Positions 35,733 through 45,833 of a stretch of DNA of 64,000 nucleotides are shown here, piece by piece. Each line of letters opens with the position of its first letter. The first letter of the stretch is position 1. A program made the position numbers and the translations under genes. A model generated the notes under the pieces. It was not told where the DNA came from and made no database searches. It saw nothing but the letters and a program-made list of their open reading frames with translations. The DNA is from Fructobacillus papyrifericola (GTDB lineage Bacteria; Bacillota; Bacilli; Lactobacillales; Lactobacillaceae), in the NCBI RefSeq assembly GCF_018437235.1, contig NZ_JAAMFJ010000007.1, positions 38,106 through 102,105 on the forward strand, in the 5' to 3' direction.

Positions 35733-37820
35733 ATGAAAAACCAAAACGGCGGCTTCTTTCGAAGCTCCTTTCTATACGTCATCATCTTCCTGGCGGTAAT
35801 CGCTGGGATCTACTCCTTCATGGGTGGATCAAAGACGACGACAAAGACGGTTTCCCAGTCGGAATTCGTAAAGAGTCTTTCCGATAAGGAAATCGATTCC
35901 TTTACTATCCAACCTGGAAACGATGTGTACAACGTTAGCGGAACGTACAAGAAGAGCCAGTCGCAAAAAAGCTCAAACTCCGGTTTGAACGCCTTGATTG
36001 CCCAGCAATCATCAACGACGAAGTTCCAAACGTCCGTTTTGCAAAACGATTCGTCCATTAAGGACATTACGGCTGCGGCCAAGAAGACCAACACGGAAAT
36101 GACGACCAAGCCGGCCGCTTCTTCTGGTTTCTGGTTGAACCTGATTATTTCCATTGTGCCAATGCTTTTGATTTTGGGCATTGCCTACATGATGATGTCC
36201 CAGTCAGCCGGTAAGGGTGGCCAGGGCGGCATGATGGGGAACTTTGGCAAGTCCAAGGCTAAGCCTTCGGATCCAAAGGACAACAAGACCCGCTTTACCG
36301 ACGTGGCTGGTGCTGACGAAGAGAAGGAAGAACTCGTTGAAGTTGTTGAATTCTTGAAGTCACCAAAGAAGTTCACCGAAATGGGTGCCCGCATTCCAAA
36401 GGGTGTCTTGCTCGAAGGACCTCCGGGAACTGGTAAGACGATGTTGGCCAAGGCGGTTGCTGGTGAAGCTTCCGTGCCATTCTTCTCAATTTCTGGTTCC
36501 GACTTTGTCGAAATGTTTGTCGGTGTTGGTGCTTCCCGTGTTCGTGACCTCTTTGAACAGGCCAAGAAGAACGCGCCAGCCATCATCTTTATCGATGAAA
36601 TCGATGCCGTGGGTCGCCGTCGTGGCTCCGGTATCGGTGGTGGAAACGACGAACGTGAACAAACGCTGAACCAAATCCTGATTGAAATGGACGGTTTTGA
36701 TAACTCCGAAGGTGTCATTATCTTGGCATCAACCAACCGTTCTGACGTTTTGGATCCCGCCTTGCTTCGTTCCGGCCGTTTTGACCGAAAGATCATGGTT
36801 GGGGCACCGGATGTTAAGGGTCGTGAGGCCATCTTGAAGGTGCACGCGAAGAACAAGCCATTGGCTGATTCCGTGGACTTGAAGGCGATTGCTCACCAAA
36901 CGCCTGGCTACGTCGGGGCCGACTTGGAAAACTTGTTGAACGAAGCGGCCTTGCTGGCTGCCCGTCGCAACAAGGAGACCATCGACGCCGCCGACTTGGA
37001 CGAGGCCGAAGACCGAATCTTCCAAGGACCGGCCAAGGCGAACAAGACCATGTCTGACTTGGAGCGCAAGACGACCGCCTTCCACGAAGCCGGTCACGCC
37101 CTGGTTGGTTTGGTGAAGTCCAACGCCTCGGTTGTCCGCAAGGTGACGATCGTTCCCCGTGGGCGCATCGGTGGTTACGCCTTGATGACGCCAAAGACCG
37201 ACCGTTACAACATCCGTTATTCCGAAGCCCTCGAACAGTTGGCTGGTTTGATGGGTGGTCGGGCTGCCGAACTCGCAACCTTTGATGAAGCTTCATCTGG
37301 GGCTGCTAACGATTTCCAGCAGGCAACCAACCTGGCCCGTCAAATGGTGACGGCCTATGGTATGTCTGACAAGTTGGGCATGGTTCAACTTGAAGGAAAC
37401 GCCTCCGTTTCATACAACGAGGGTGGCGGTGCCAAGTCTTATTCAGAGCAAACGGCTGCCTTGATTGACGAAGAAGTTCGTCGCTTGACTAAGCAGGCCT
37501 TTGAAGAAGCAACCAAGATTTTGACTGAAAACAAGGAAAAGTTGGCTCAGATTGCCAACGCCTTGCTCGAAGTCGAATCACTTGACGAAAAGCAAATTAA
37601 AGACATCTACGAAACCGGTCACTTCACGCCAAAGAGCGAAGAAGAAGACGATGATGCCAAGTCTTATGACCAGACGAAGGAAGCCTTGGACCACAAGGAA
37701 GACCAAGTCGAAGACGCTGAAGAAAAGGGACAAGCTGACGCTGACCAGGCCTTGGAAGACGATTCCGAAAAGCCTGAAAACCCCGATGACGCACCGTCTG
37801 ATGACGATTCAAAGGCATAA
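35733..37820 (+). CDS. ftsH: ATP-dependent zinc metalloprotease FtsH
   Basis: 695 residues. Membrane-anchored AAA protease. Two TM segments (about 10-29 and 130-152) flank a short extracellular domain. The AAA module has [33 protein letters not shown] and the SRH with [11 protein letters not shown]. The zinc site HEAGH lies at about residue 451. The C-terminal 60 residues are a very acidic tail (Asp/Glu in runs), longer than in most Firmicutes. A strong terminator follows. Confidence 0.97.
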   Translation: MKNQNGGFFRSSFLYVIIFLAVIAGIYSFMGGSKTTTKTVSQSEFVKSLSDKEIDSFTIQPGNDVYNVSGTYKKSQSQKSSNSGLNALIAQQSSTTKFQTSVLQNDSSIKDITAAAKKTNTEMTTKPAASSGFWLNLIISIVPMLLILGIAYMMMSQSAGKGGQGGMMGNFGKSKAKPSDPKDNKTRFTDVAGADEEKEELVEVVEFLKSPKKFTEMGARIPKGVLLEGPPGTGKTMLAKAVAGEASVPFFSISGSDFVEMFVGVGASRVRDLFEQAKKNAPAIIFIDEIDAVGRRRGSGIGGGNDEREQTLNQILIEMDGFDNSEGVIILASTNRSDVLDPALLRSGRFDRKIMVGAPDVKGREAILKVHAKNKPLADSVDLKAIAHQTPGYVGADLENLLNEAALLAARRNKETIDAADLDEAEDRIFQGPAKANKTMSDLERKTTAFHEAGHALVGLVKSNASVVRKVTIVPRGRIGGYALMTPKTDRYNIRYSEALEQLAGLMGGRAAELATFDEASSGAANDFQQATNLARQMVTAYGMSDKLGMVQLEGNASVSYNEGGGAKSYSEQTAALIDEEVRRLTKQAFEEATKILTENKEKLAQIANALLEVESLDEKQIKDIYETGHFTPKSEEEDDDAKSYDQTKEALDHKEDQVEDAEEKGQADADQALEDDSEKPENPDDAPSDDDSKA

Positions 37821-37822
37821 GC

Positions 37823-37853
37823 ACAAAAAAGTTGGCCTCGGCCAACTTTTTTT
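37823..37853 (+). terminator. Terminator of ftsH
   Basis: AAAGTTGGCC, loop TC, GGCCAACTTT, then T-run. Confidence 0.9.
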
Positions 37854-37870
37854 CTTGAAAGGAGAACGCA

Positions 37871-38800
37871 ATGGCAGATCAATTAATCAAAGTCATTACA
37901 AAGGACGAGGCCTTCCGTGCCTTCGCCGTTGATGGCACTAAGCTGGTCCAAGAAGCGGCCAGTTCACACGAAACTTCCCGTCTGGCAACGGTTGTCTTAG
38001 GGCGGGCCCTTTTAGCCACTGAAATCCTGGCCCAAGCAACCTTGAAAGGTGAGGAGCGCTTGAACGTTAAGATGGCCGGCCGGGGACCAATTGGCCAGAT
38101 TGTGACCGAGGCCGACACGAAGGGTGCGGTTCGGGGCTATGTGTCAAACCCAACCATCGAACCGATCGTTAATGACGACAACCAATTGAACGTGGCCGGT
38201 GCCGTTGGCAATAACGGTTCCTTCCAGGTGACCAAGTTTGCGCCCTATTCCAACCCCTACATTGGCCAATCCATCATGGTCTCTGGTGAAATCGGTGACG
38301 ACTTTACCTACTACTTGACCCATTCGGAACAGATTCCTTCCGTAATTGGTGTTGGGGTGACGATGAATCCGGATGACACGGTTAAGGCGGCCGGGGGCTT
38401 CTTAGTTCAGGCCTTGCCGGGCGCTACTGACGCCCAATTGACCGAGCTAAACGAGAAGCTGCAGCAAATGCCTGCTTTGGCGACCTTGCTTGGCAACAAG
38501 AAGGGGCCTTTGGCCATCTTGGACGCCATCTTGGGTGAGCAAAACTACAGCAAGCTGCAGGCCGTGACAATCGGCTTGGCCGCTGAGCCTTCAAAGGAGG
38601 CCTACGCTGAGCAGTTGGCAACACTGCCTTCTTCGGAAATCCAAGCGATGATTGATGAAGACGGTGGGGCCGAAGTCCGGGGCAAGTTCTCCGGCAAGCG
38701 CCACCAGTTTACCGCCCACGAATTAGACATGATTTTACAAGATGTCTTAAAACGAGAAGCGGAACAAAAAGAAGACGAAGGGTCCGATAAGGATCAATAA
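37871..38800 (+). CDS. hslO: Hsp33-family chaperone lacking all redox cysteines
   Basis: 309 residues. The N-terminal domain fits Hsp33 well (AGRGPIGQIVTEAD, GNNGSFQVTKF, SEQIPSVIGVGV). Normal Hsp33 binds zinc through CxC and CxxC in the C-terminal domain and becomes an active holdase when these are oxidised. Here the corresponding positions are Ala238, Pro240, Gly271 and Ser274, in contexts (AEPSKEAYAEQL and GGAEVRGKFSGKRHQF) that otherwise still align. The entire protein has no cysteine. It therefore cannot use the known switch. The tail is acidic. The ribosome site AAAGGAGA precedes ATG. The ftsH-hslO-lysS order is conserved. Confidence 0.93.
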   Translation: MADQLIKVITKDEAFRAFAVDGTKLVQEAASSHETSRLATVVLGRALLATEILAQATLKGEERLNVKMAGRGPIGQIVTEADTKGAVRGYVSNPTIEPIVNDDNQLNVAGAVGNNGSFQVTKFAPYSNPYIGQSIMVSGEIGDDFTYYLTHSEQIPSVIGVGVTMNPDDTVKAAGGFLVQALPGATDAQLTELNEKLQQMPALATLLGNKKGPLAILDAILGEQNYSKLQAVTIGLAAEPSKEAYAEQLATLPSSEIQAMIDEDGGAEVRGKFSGKRHQFTAHELDMILQDVLKREAEQKEDEGSDKDQ

Positions 38801-38805
38801 AGTTA

Positions 38806-38832
38806 AAAAAGTCGGCTCTGGCCGGCTTTTTA
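38806..38832 (+). terminator. Terminator of hslO
   Basis: AAAAGTCGGC, loop TCTG, GCCGGCTTTT (one G-T pair). Confidence 0.85.
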
Positions 38833-38896
38833 AATGGACTGGCATTTGCTATACTGTTTAATAGATAAATGCGAAAAATCGCCGACAGGAAGGTAA

Positions 38897-40387
<1,491 letters not shown>

Positions 40388-40454
40388 AACGCTTTCTTAT
40401 TGACGTGCTTAACTTTTCTTTGTATACTGATTGAGTTAGTTAAGCACTAATTAT

Positions 40455-40527
40455 TCCGAATTAGCTCAGTTGGTAGAGCACACGACTGTTAATCGTGTTG
40501 TCGTCGGTTCGAGCCCGACATTCGGAG
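40455..40527 (+). tRNA. tRNA-Asn (anticodon GTT)
   Basis: 73-nt cloverleaf. Acceptor TCCGAAT/ATTCGGA with discriminator G, D-arm AGCTCAGTTGGTAGAGC, anticodon GTT at 40488-40490, T-arm GGTTCGAGCC. Identical to the copy at 44951-45023. CCA is not encoded. Confidence 0.97.
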
Positions 40528-40532
40528 TTTTC

Positions 40533-40561
40533 AGACCGCACATTTTGTGCGGCTTTTTTTT
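40533..40561 (+). terminator. Terminator of tRNA-Asn
   Basis: CCGCACA, loop TTT, TGTGCGG, then eight T; its T-run merges with the -35 of the next promoter. Confidence 0.88.
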
Positions 40562-40588
40562 GCTTTTTTTAAATGTTTCGGATATAGT
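40560..40588 (+). promoter_or_regulatory. Promoter of MFS gene 1
   Basis: -35 TTGCTT (40560-40565), 17-bp spacer, -10 TATAGT (40583-40588). Confidence 0.7.
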
Positions 40589-40623
40589 TTTTAATAACGA
40601 ATTATCTAGGATGGTTCGGTTTG

Positions 40624-40660
40624 AAATAACTGGTGACTGTGAGCACCGATTTTGAAAGGA
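40624..40660 (+). promoter_or_regulatory. Conserved leader hairpin, MFS gene 1
   Basis: AAATAAC, then stem TGGTG/CACCG (40631-40635 and 40844-free pairing side at 40644-40648) with loop ACTGTGAG, then TTTTGAAAGGA. The stem matches copies 2 and 3 in shape but differs in sequence with pairing kept. Confidence 0.6.
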
Positions 40661-40667
40661 ATTGAAT

Positions 40668-41920
40668 ATGCATGATGTAAGTACGCAAGTGGAACATTTG
40701 CACTACCGGGACTTCTCAAAGAACCAGAAGCTAACGCTCTGGTCTTCGACCGCTGGATTTGGTTTGGAGCAGATGGATTTGTTGCTCATCTCTTTTGCAA
40801 TGGCCTCCATCATTAAGACCTTTGGGATTTCCAATTTCCAAGGGGGATTGATTGCCACCTTCACGACGTTTGGAACGTTGCTCGGGGGATTGGTTTTTGG
40901 AATGTTGGCTGACCGTATCGGACGTGTCCGCGTCTTTACTTGGACAGTGGTCATCGTTGCTTTTGCGACAGGGGCCATTTACTTCGCCCACAACATTTGG
41001 TTGATCTACATTCTTCGTTTTATCGCGGGAGTCGGAACTGGGGCTGAATACGGTGCTGGAATCACGTTGATTGCTGAAAACTTTGCCGGTAAGAAGATCG
41101 GTAAGTTGACGTCACTCACGCAGATTGGTGGACAGATGGGCGTTATCATCGCCGCCCTCGCTTCTGCCGTTATCATTCCTAACTTCGGTTGGAACGCCTT
41201 GTTCTTGTTTGGTTTGTTCCCAGCCTTCTTAGCCTTTGTTTTGCGCCCTTAAAGGAATCAGATGAATTCCTTGAAACGAAGGAAGCGCGTCAGGTTGAAA
41301 AGGAATCCGTTGTTGAAAAGGCCCCAATCTTGTCCGTCTTCAAGACACCAGGATTGGCTTACCAGACCGTCGCTTTGATCTTGATGATGATGGTCCAAAC
41401 TGGGTGTTACTTCGGGTTGATGAACTGGTTGCCAAAGATTATGCAAATGCAAATGCACTTGAAGCCAGCCAATTCAAACCTTTTCATGATTATGACAATC
41501 ATTGGAATGTCACTTGGAATGTTCATCTTCGGGTACGCCCTGGACCACTTTGGTCCTCGCGCAGCCTTTGGTAGCTTCTTGTTCATGGCTTCTCTGAGCG
41601 TTTACCTCTTGCTCTTTGCCAAGACCACGATGGCTTTGGTTCTGATCATGATGGTTGTTGGCTTCTTCTCGAACGGAATGTACGCCGGTTACGGGATTGT
41701 TGTTTCACGCCTTTACCCAACGTATGCACGAGTAACGGCGAATTCCGTTGTTTCATCAGTTGGAAAGATGCTCGGTGGCTTCTTTACGCCAATCATCGGA
41801 TTCTTAATGGATCAGTACACATTGGGACACGTGATGATGTTCTTCACGATTGCCTACTTGTTCTCACTCATCATCATGTTGAGTATCCCAGCGCTTCGTC
41901 GCTCGGATGTTAAGTTTTGA
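40668..41920 (+). pseudogene. MFS transporter of aromatic-acid/H+ symporter type, frameshifted (copy 1 of 3)
   Basis: Start ATG 40668 after GAAAGGA. The frame runs for 194 codons to ...FVLRP and stops at TAA 41250. The remainder (from about 41250, beginning LKESDEFLETKEARQ, to 41920) is in another frame. Aligned with the intact copy at 42071, FVFRLHVKESDEF has become FVLRP-stop/LKESDEF, which fits a loss of about four bases near 41247-41252, between TM6 and the central loop. The rest keeps about the same length and is highly similar (GMLADRIGRVRVFTW, IAGVGTGAEYGAG). Probably inactive, and recent in origin since both halves look unworn. Confidence 0.88.
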
Positions 41921-41936
41921 AATGATTTTATTTTTT

Positions 41937-41963
41937 AAAAAGCCGACAAATGTCGGCTTTTTT
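41937..41963 (+). terminator. Terminator of MFS gene 1
   Basis: AAAAGCCGACA, loop AA, TGTCGGCTTTT. Confidence 0.88.
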
Positions 41964-41964
41964 G

Positions 41965-41993
41965 TTGCTTTTTAAAAGAAAAACCGCTATCAT
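41965..41993 (+). promoter_or_regulatory. Promoter of MFS gene 2
   Basis: -35 TTGCTT (41965-41970), 17-bp spacer, -10 TATCAT (41988-41993); same -35 as gene 1. CTATC/GATAG flank the -10 downstream. Confidence 0.65.
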
Positions 41994-42024
41994 ATTCGAT
42001 AGTGTTAAGACATTTGTCCGCACA

Positions 42025-42062
42025 AAATAAATGGCGTCTGTGAGCGTCACTTTTGAAAGGAA
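42025..42062 (+). promoter_or_regulatory. Conserved leader hairpin, MFS gene 2
   Basis: AAATAAA, stem TGGCG (42032-42036)/CGTCA (42045-42049), loop TCTGTGAG, then TTTTGAAAGGAA, which is the ribosome site. Confidence 0.6.
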
Positions 42063-42070
42063 TAAAAAGC

Positions 42071-43333
42071 ATGCAAGAAGCGGCTAACAAGCAGTCGGTA
42101 GAACACTTACGCTACCGCGATTTTACTAAGAACCAGAAGTTGACCCTCTGGTCAACAACCACGGGATTTGGTTTGGAGCACATGGATCAGCTCTTCATTT
42201 CCTTTGCGATGTCATCAATCATCGCCTCCCTGCACATCTCAAACTTCGCCGGGGGATTCATCTCAACGATTTCAATGTTTGGATCATTGATTGGTGGATT
42301 GTTCTTCGGAATGTTGGCTGACCGTATCGGTCGTGTTCGCGTCTTTACTTGGACGTTGATCATTGTGGCCTTCGCCACTGGTATGATTTACTTCGCTCAC
42401 AACATTTGGTTGGTTTACTTGTTCCGCTTCATCGCGGGAGTTGGAACCGGAGCCGAATATGGTGCCGGAGTGACGTTGATTGCCGAAAACTTCGCTGGTA
42501 AGAAAATCGGTAAGTTGACTTCCCTCACGCAAATCGGTGGCCAGGTTGGTGCTGTTTTGTCTGCCATCGCCTCAGCCATCATCATCCCAACCTTCGGATG
42601 GAACGCCTTGTTCTTGGTTGGTTTGGTCCCAGTGCTCTTGGCCTTTGTTTTCCGCCTTCACGTGAAGGAATCAGACGAATTCGAAGCCCAAAAGAAGCAC
42701 CGTCAAGAAGCTAAGGAAACGGTTGTCGAAAAGGCACCAATCCTTGAAGTCTTCCGTACGCCAGCCATGGCTTACCAAACAATCGCCTTGATTTTGATGA
42801 TGATGATTCAAATCGGTGGGTACTACGGTTTGATGAACTGGTTGCCAAAGATCATGCAAAAGCAATTGCACTTGTCTGTTTCAGGTTCATCACTCTGGAT
42901 GATTGTCACAATCGTTGGAATGTCACTTGGAATGTACATGTTCGGGTTCTTCTTGGACAACTTCGGTCCACGGGTTGCCTTCGGTGTGTTCTTGGCTTTG
43001 GCCGCCATTTCCGTTTACTTGCTCTTGGTTGCCCACAGCGCCTGGTCGCTGCTCATCATCATGATGGTCGTTGGATTCTTCTCTAACGGTATGTACGGTG
43101 GTTATGGAGTGGTTGTATCACGTTTATACCCAACGTACGCTCGTGTAACGGCAAACTCCGTTGTGGCCTCATGTGGAAAGTTCTTGGGAGGATTCTTCCC
43201 ACCAATCATCGGTTGGTTGATGGACAAGTACACGTTGGGACATGTCATGATGTTCTTCACGGCCATGTATCTCTTCTCACTCTGCGTGATGTTGACGATT
43301 CCTGCCTTCCGTCGCAAGGATATCAAGTTCTAA
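42071..43333 (+). CDS. MFS transporter, aromatic-acid/H+ symporter type (copy 2 of 3)
   Basis: 420 residues from ATG 42071, chosen for GAAAGGAA upstream. Twelve TM segments. The loop 2-3 signature GMLADRIGRVRVFTW and the TM4-5 block RFIAGVGTGAEYGAGVTLIAE place it near the AAHS group (BenK/PcaK-like) or related sugar-acid carriers. TM1 holds GFGLEHMDQLFISF. The substrate cannot be read from sequence; organic or aromatic acids are the best guess. It is the intact middle copy of a tandem triplet with its own promoter and terminator. Confidence 0.85.
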   Translation: MQEAANKQSVEHLRYRDFTKNQKLTLWSTTTGFGLEHMDQLFISFAMSSIIASLHISNFAGGFISTISMFGSLIGGLFFGMLADRIGRVRVFTWTLIIVAFATGMIYFAHNIWLVYLFRFIAGVGTGAEYGAGVTLIAENFAGKKIGKLTSLTQIGGQVGAVLSAIASAIIIPTFGWNALFLVGLVPVLLAFVFRLHVKESDEFEAQKKHRQEAKETVVEKAPILEVFRTPAMAYQTIALILMMMIQIGGYYGLMNWLPKIMQKQLHLSVSGSSLWMIVTIVGMSLGMYMFGFFLDNFGPRVAFGVFLALAAISVYLLLVAHSAWSLLIIMMVVGFFSNGMYGGYGVVVSRLYPTYARVTANSVVASCGKFLGGFFPPIIGWLMDKYTLGHVMMFFTAMYLFSLCVMLTIPAFRRKDIKF

Positions 43334-43356
43334 TACAACTTATTTAAAATCGTTTA

Positions 43357-43386
43357 AGAGTCGCCTTTGGCGGCTCTTTTTTCTTT
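43357..43386 (+). terminator. Terminator of MFS gene 2
   Basis: AGAGTCGCC, loop TTT, GGCGGCTCT, then T-run. Confidence 0.88.
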
Positions 43387-43388
43387 TT

Positions 43389-43425
43389 GCAAGCGCTTGC
43401 GTTGGTTTCCTGAACTCTGTATAGT
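43389..43425 (+). promoter_or_regulatory. Promoter of MFS gene 3 with cre-like palindrome
   Basis: -35 TTGCGT (43397-43402), 17-bp spacer, -10 TATAGT (43420-43425). The perfect palindrome GCAAGCGCTTGC (43389-43400) resembles a catabolite-responsive element with three mismatches at outer positions and overlaps the -35, a position that would repress. Confidence 0.6.
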
Positions 43426-43461
43426 AGCAGGTGGTGTTTTAACGCCAAACAATGTTTAGGC

Positions 43462-43500
43462 GAAATAATTGGGGCCTGCGAGCCTCGGTTTTGAAAGGAA
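43462..43500 (+). promoter_or_regulatory. Conserved leader hairpin, MFS gene 3
   Basis: AAATAAT, stem TGGGG (43470-43474)/CCTCG (43483-43487), loop CCTGCGAG, then TTTTGAAAGGAA. Confidence 0.6.
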
Positions 43501-43510
43501 AATTGAATAA

Positions 43511-44761
43511 ATGACAAAGACTGCCAACGATGCTGAGGCAATTCATTATAAGGATTTTACTAAGCAGCAGAAAGTGACCATGCTTTCAACGACTGCTGGC
43601 TTCAGTTTGGAACACATGGATCATTCCTTGATTCCAATCGCGACAACTGCCATTGTGACTTCGCTTGGGGTAAGCCAAGCAGCGGCCGGATTAATTACGA
43701 CTTTTGCTATGACGGGAACGCTTTTAGGCGGTCTTTTCTTTGGTATGTTGGCCGATAAAATCGGTCGTGCCCGTATTTTTAACTGGACGATTTTCGTGGT
43801 GGCCTTCGCCACCGCTGCCCTGTACTTTGCCGATAACATCTACGAAATTTACTTCTTAAAGTTCGTGGCCGGCTTTGGTACTGCCGCCGAATACGGGGCT
43901 GGGGTAACCCTGATTGCCGAAAGTTTTGCCGGTAAGAAAATCGGTCGCTTGACTTCCCTGGCCCATATTGGTGGCCAAACGGGAACGATATTAGCGGCCA
44001 TTGCCTCGGCCGTTATTTTGCCAAAGTACGGCTGGAATGCGCTCTGCCTCTTTGGCCTTTTGCCAATTGCCTTTGCCTTCTTTGTTCGACGAAACCTGCA
44101 AGATTCAGCAGAATTTGAAGAAGCCCGTCGGCAACAGGAACTGGAAAAGAAGAAGCAACGCCTCCCAATCGTTGAAGTTTTTAAAACCCCGGCTTTGGCC
44201 TATCAAACGATTGCCCTTGTCCTGATGATGATGGTTCAAATTGGTGGGTACTACGGGATCTTGACTTGGTTGCCAAAAACCATGCAGGCCCAGCTTGGTT
44301 TGCCAGTTTGTAAATCAACGCTTTGGACCGTTGCCATGGTTATTGGGATGTCGCTTGGAATGTATTTCTTCGGTTCCTTCCTCGATAAGTTTGGTCCACG
44401 CAAGGCCTTCGGGTTCTTCTTGTCCTTCTCGGCCATCGCGCTTTATTTGCCAACCTTTGCCAATAACGCGGCAACGCTTTTGATCATTATGCTGATCGTC
44501 GGCTTCTTTTCAAATGGCATGTATGCCGGCTTTGGTGTTATTGTTTCACGACTTTACCCAGCCGAAGCCCGGGTGACGGCAAACTCGGTTGTTTCATCCG
44601 GAGGAAAGTTCCTGGGTGGCTTTTTCCCTGCTATTGTGGGGGTCTTGATGGATAAGTTTTCTTTCACTTACGTTCTTTTGTTCTTTACGCTGAGCTATCT
44701 CTTCTCACTAGCCGTGATGATGACGATTCCTGCTTTGAGGCGGCGCAACGTTGAATTTTAA
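43511..44761 (+). CDS. MFS transporter, aromatic-acid/H+ symporter type (copy 3 of 3)
   Basis: 416 residues. Same family as the two upstream genes but the most diverged (GMLADKIGRARIFNW; FGTAAEYGAGVTLIAE; TM1 GFSLEHMDHSLIPI). Twelve TM segments, intact. It has its own promoter with a cre-like site, unlike copies 1 and 2, so it may be under carbon control while the leader hairpin is shared. Substrate unknown. Confidence 0.85.
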   Translation: MTKTANDAEAIHYKDFTKQQKVTMLSTTAGFSLEHMDHSLIPIATTAIVTSLGVSQAAAGLITTFAMTGTLLGGLFFGMLADKIGRARIFNWTIFVVAFATAALYFADNIYEIYFLKFVAGFGTAAEYGAGVTLIAESFAGKKIGRLTSLAHIGGQTGTILAAIASAVILPKYGWNALCLFGLLPIAFAFFVRRNLQDSAEFEEARRQQELEKKKQRLPIVEVFKTPALAYQTIALVLMMMVQIGGYYGILTWLPKTMQAQLGLPVCKSTLWTVAMVIGMSLGMYFFGSFLDKFGPRKAFGFFLSFSAIALYLPTFANNAATLLIIMLIVGFFSNGMYAGFGVIVSRLYPAEARVTANSVVSSGGKFLGGFFPAIVGVLMDKFSFTYVLLFFTLSYLFSLAVMMTIPALRRRNVEF

Positions 44762-44770
44762 ATTGCTTTT

Positions 44771-44796
44771 TAGTCGCCTTTAGGGCGACTTTTTTA
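44771..44796 (+). terminator. Terminator of MFS gene 3
   Basis: AGTCGCC (44772-44778), GGCGACT (44784-44790), then TTTTTT. Confidence 0.85.
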
Positions 44797-44870
44797 ATTG
44801 CTGCTTAGTCCCCTTGGAACTTTGTTGTTGCGGTTAAAAGAGCTGCGGGTGCCGTAGAAAAATCTTTTTC

Positions 44871-44917
44871 GTTTTTTACGAAAAAACGTTGACAGGGATG
44901 GGGTGAGATGGCATAAT
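44871..44917 (+). promoter_or_regulatory. Promoter of the tRNA-Asn/tRNA-Thr unit
   Basis: Consensus -35 TTGACA (44889-44894), 17-bp spacer, -10 CATAAT (44912-44917). An inverted repeat CGTTTTTT/AAAAAACG abuts the -35 on its upstream side. Confidence 0.75.
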
Positions 44918-44950
44918 TAAATAGTTGTTTTGATACAACACACGCATTAT

Positions 44951-45023
44951 TCCGAATTAGCTCAGTTGGTAGAGCACACGACTGTTAATCGTGTTGTCGT
45001 CGGTTCGAGCCCGACATTCGGAG
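44951..45023 (+). tRNA. tRNA-Asn (anticodon GTT), second copy
   Basis: Identical 73-nt sequence to 40455-40527. Followed after 3 bases by tRNA-Thr. Confidence 0.97.
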
Positions 45024-45026
45024 TAT

Positions 45027-45099
45027 GCCGATGTAGCTCAGTTGGTAGAGCACGGGTATCGTAAACCTGGGGTCGAAGGTTCGAATCCTTTCGTCGGCA
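45027..45099 (+). tRNA. tRNA-Thr (anticodon CGT)
   Basis: Acceptor GCCGATG/CGTCGGC with discriminator A, D-arm AGCTCAGTTGGTAGAGC, anticodon stem CGGGT/ACCTG with loop ATCGTAA, T-arm AGGTTCGAATCCT. Reads ACG. Confidence 0.93.
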
Positions 45100-45104
45100 T
45101 CCCT

Positions 45105-45134
45105 AACGTCTCACTTCGGTGAGGCGTTTTTTTG
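45105..45134 (+). terminator. Terminator of the tRNA unit
   Basis: AACGTCTCAC, loop TTCG, GTGAGGCGTT, T-run. Confidence 0.88.
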
Positions 45135-45289
45135 TTGTTCTTTGTCCAAGATGGCCAAAAGCAGCAACTTAGCTGGTCAATCCAGCTCGAAAGTGTTTGA
45201 ATAAAGCAAAGGGGAGTGCTTTGCTCTTGTTCTGGACGAAAAAATGGGCAGAAAAAAAGCAGGCCCGAAGGTCTGCTTTTCTTGCTTGA

Positions 45290-45375
45290 TGCGGATGGCG
45301 GGAGTCGAACCCGCACGTCCTAAAGCGGACACAGGATCCTTAATCCTGCGCGTCTGCCAATTCCGCCACATCCGC
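45290..45375 (-). tRNA. tRNA-Leu (anticodon AAG)
   Basis: 86-nt class II tRNA on the complement: acceptor GCGGATG/CATCCGC, discriminator A, anticodon stem CAGGA/TCCTG with loop TTAAGGA, long variable arm, T-arm GGGTTCGACTCCC. A34 is presumably deaminated to inosine, as for Leu-AAG in other lactic acid bacteria. Confidence 0.9.
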
Positions 45376-45497
45376 AACTTAACTTTTAAAAGTTTACCGG
45401 GAAAGTCGACTTTTGTCAAGCTTCTTCTAAAAAATGCGAATCTTTTCGTCGCCGGGGCAAATCTCTGATAAACTAGTACAAGATTGGAGAAATACTG

Positions 45498-45833
45498 ATG
45501 AAGTTATTTAATTGGTCGAAACAAGACCAGCAACGAAAAACCGAGTTAAGCCGGGTCGAATTCCTGCAAGAAGAAAACGACCAGCTCTTGGATCAAATTG
45601 AGTCCTTAAAGCTCGATGTGACCGAATTGGAAGCCGAACGAAACCGCCTGCAGGAACTCTTGGAACGTTCCGGCTTTAAGCGCCGCTTGCTGCGGATTGG
45701 CGCGGGCTTGATTGTTCTCGCTCTGACCTACGCACTGCTGGTCTTTGTTGGCGAACGAAACAGCAACTTACCGTGGTTGCTGCTGATTGAAGCGGCCTTC
45801 ATTGTCTTCATGGGCCGGGGTGAAGAGAAATGA
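45498..45833 (+). CDS. Coiled-coil protein with two C-terminal TM segments
   Basis: 111 residues. Residues 20-57 are a leucine-rich coiled coil (QLLDQIESLKLDVTELEAER); two hydrophobic segments follow at about 65-83 and 91-107. Its last four bases overlap the tpiA start (ATGA), so it is translated with tpiA. A GGAGAA lies before the ATG. No family recognised. Why such a protein is coupled to tpiA is unclear. Confidence 0.75.
   Translation: MKLFNWSKQDQQRKTELSRVEFLQEENDQLLDQIESLKLDVTELEAERNRLQELLERSGFKRRLLRIGAGLIVLALTYALLVFVGERNSNLPWLLLIEAAFIVFMGRGEEK

Noticed and set aside
36185..37296. Antisense frames opposite ftsH
   Set aside because: They arise from the strong codon bias of ftsH; no motifs or ribosome sites.
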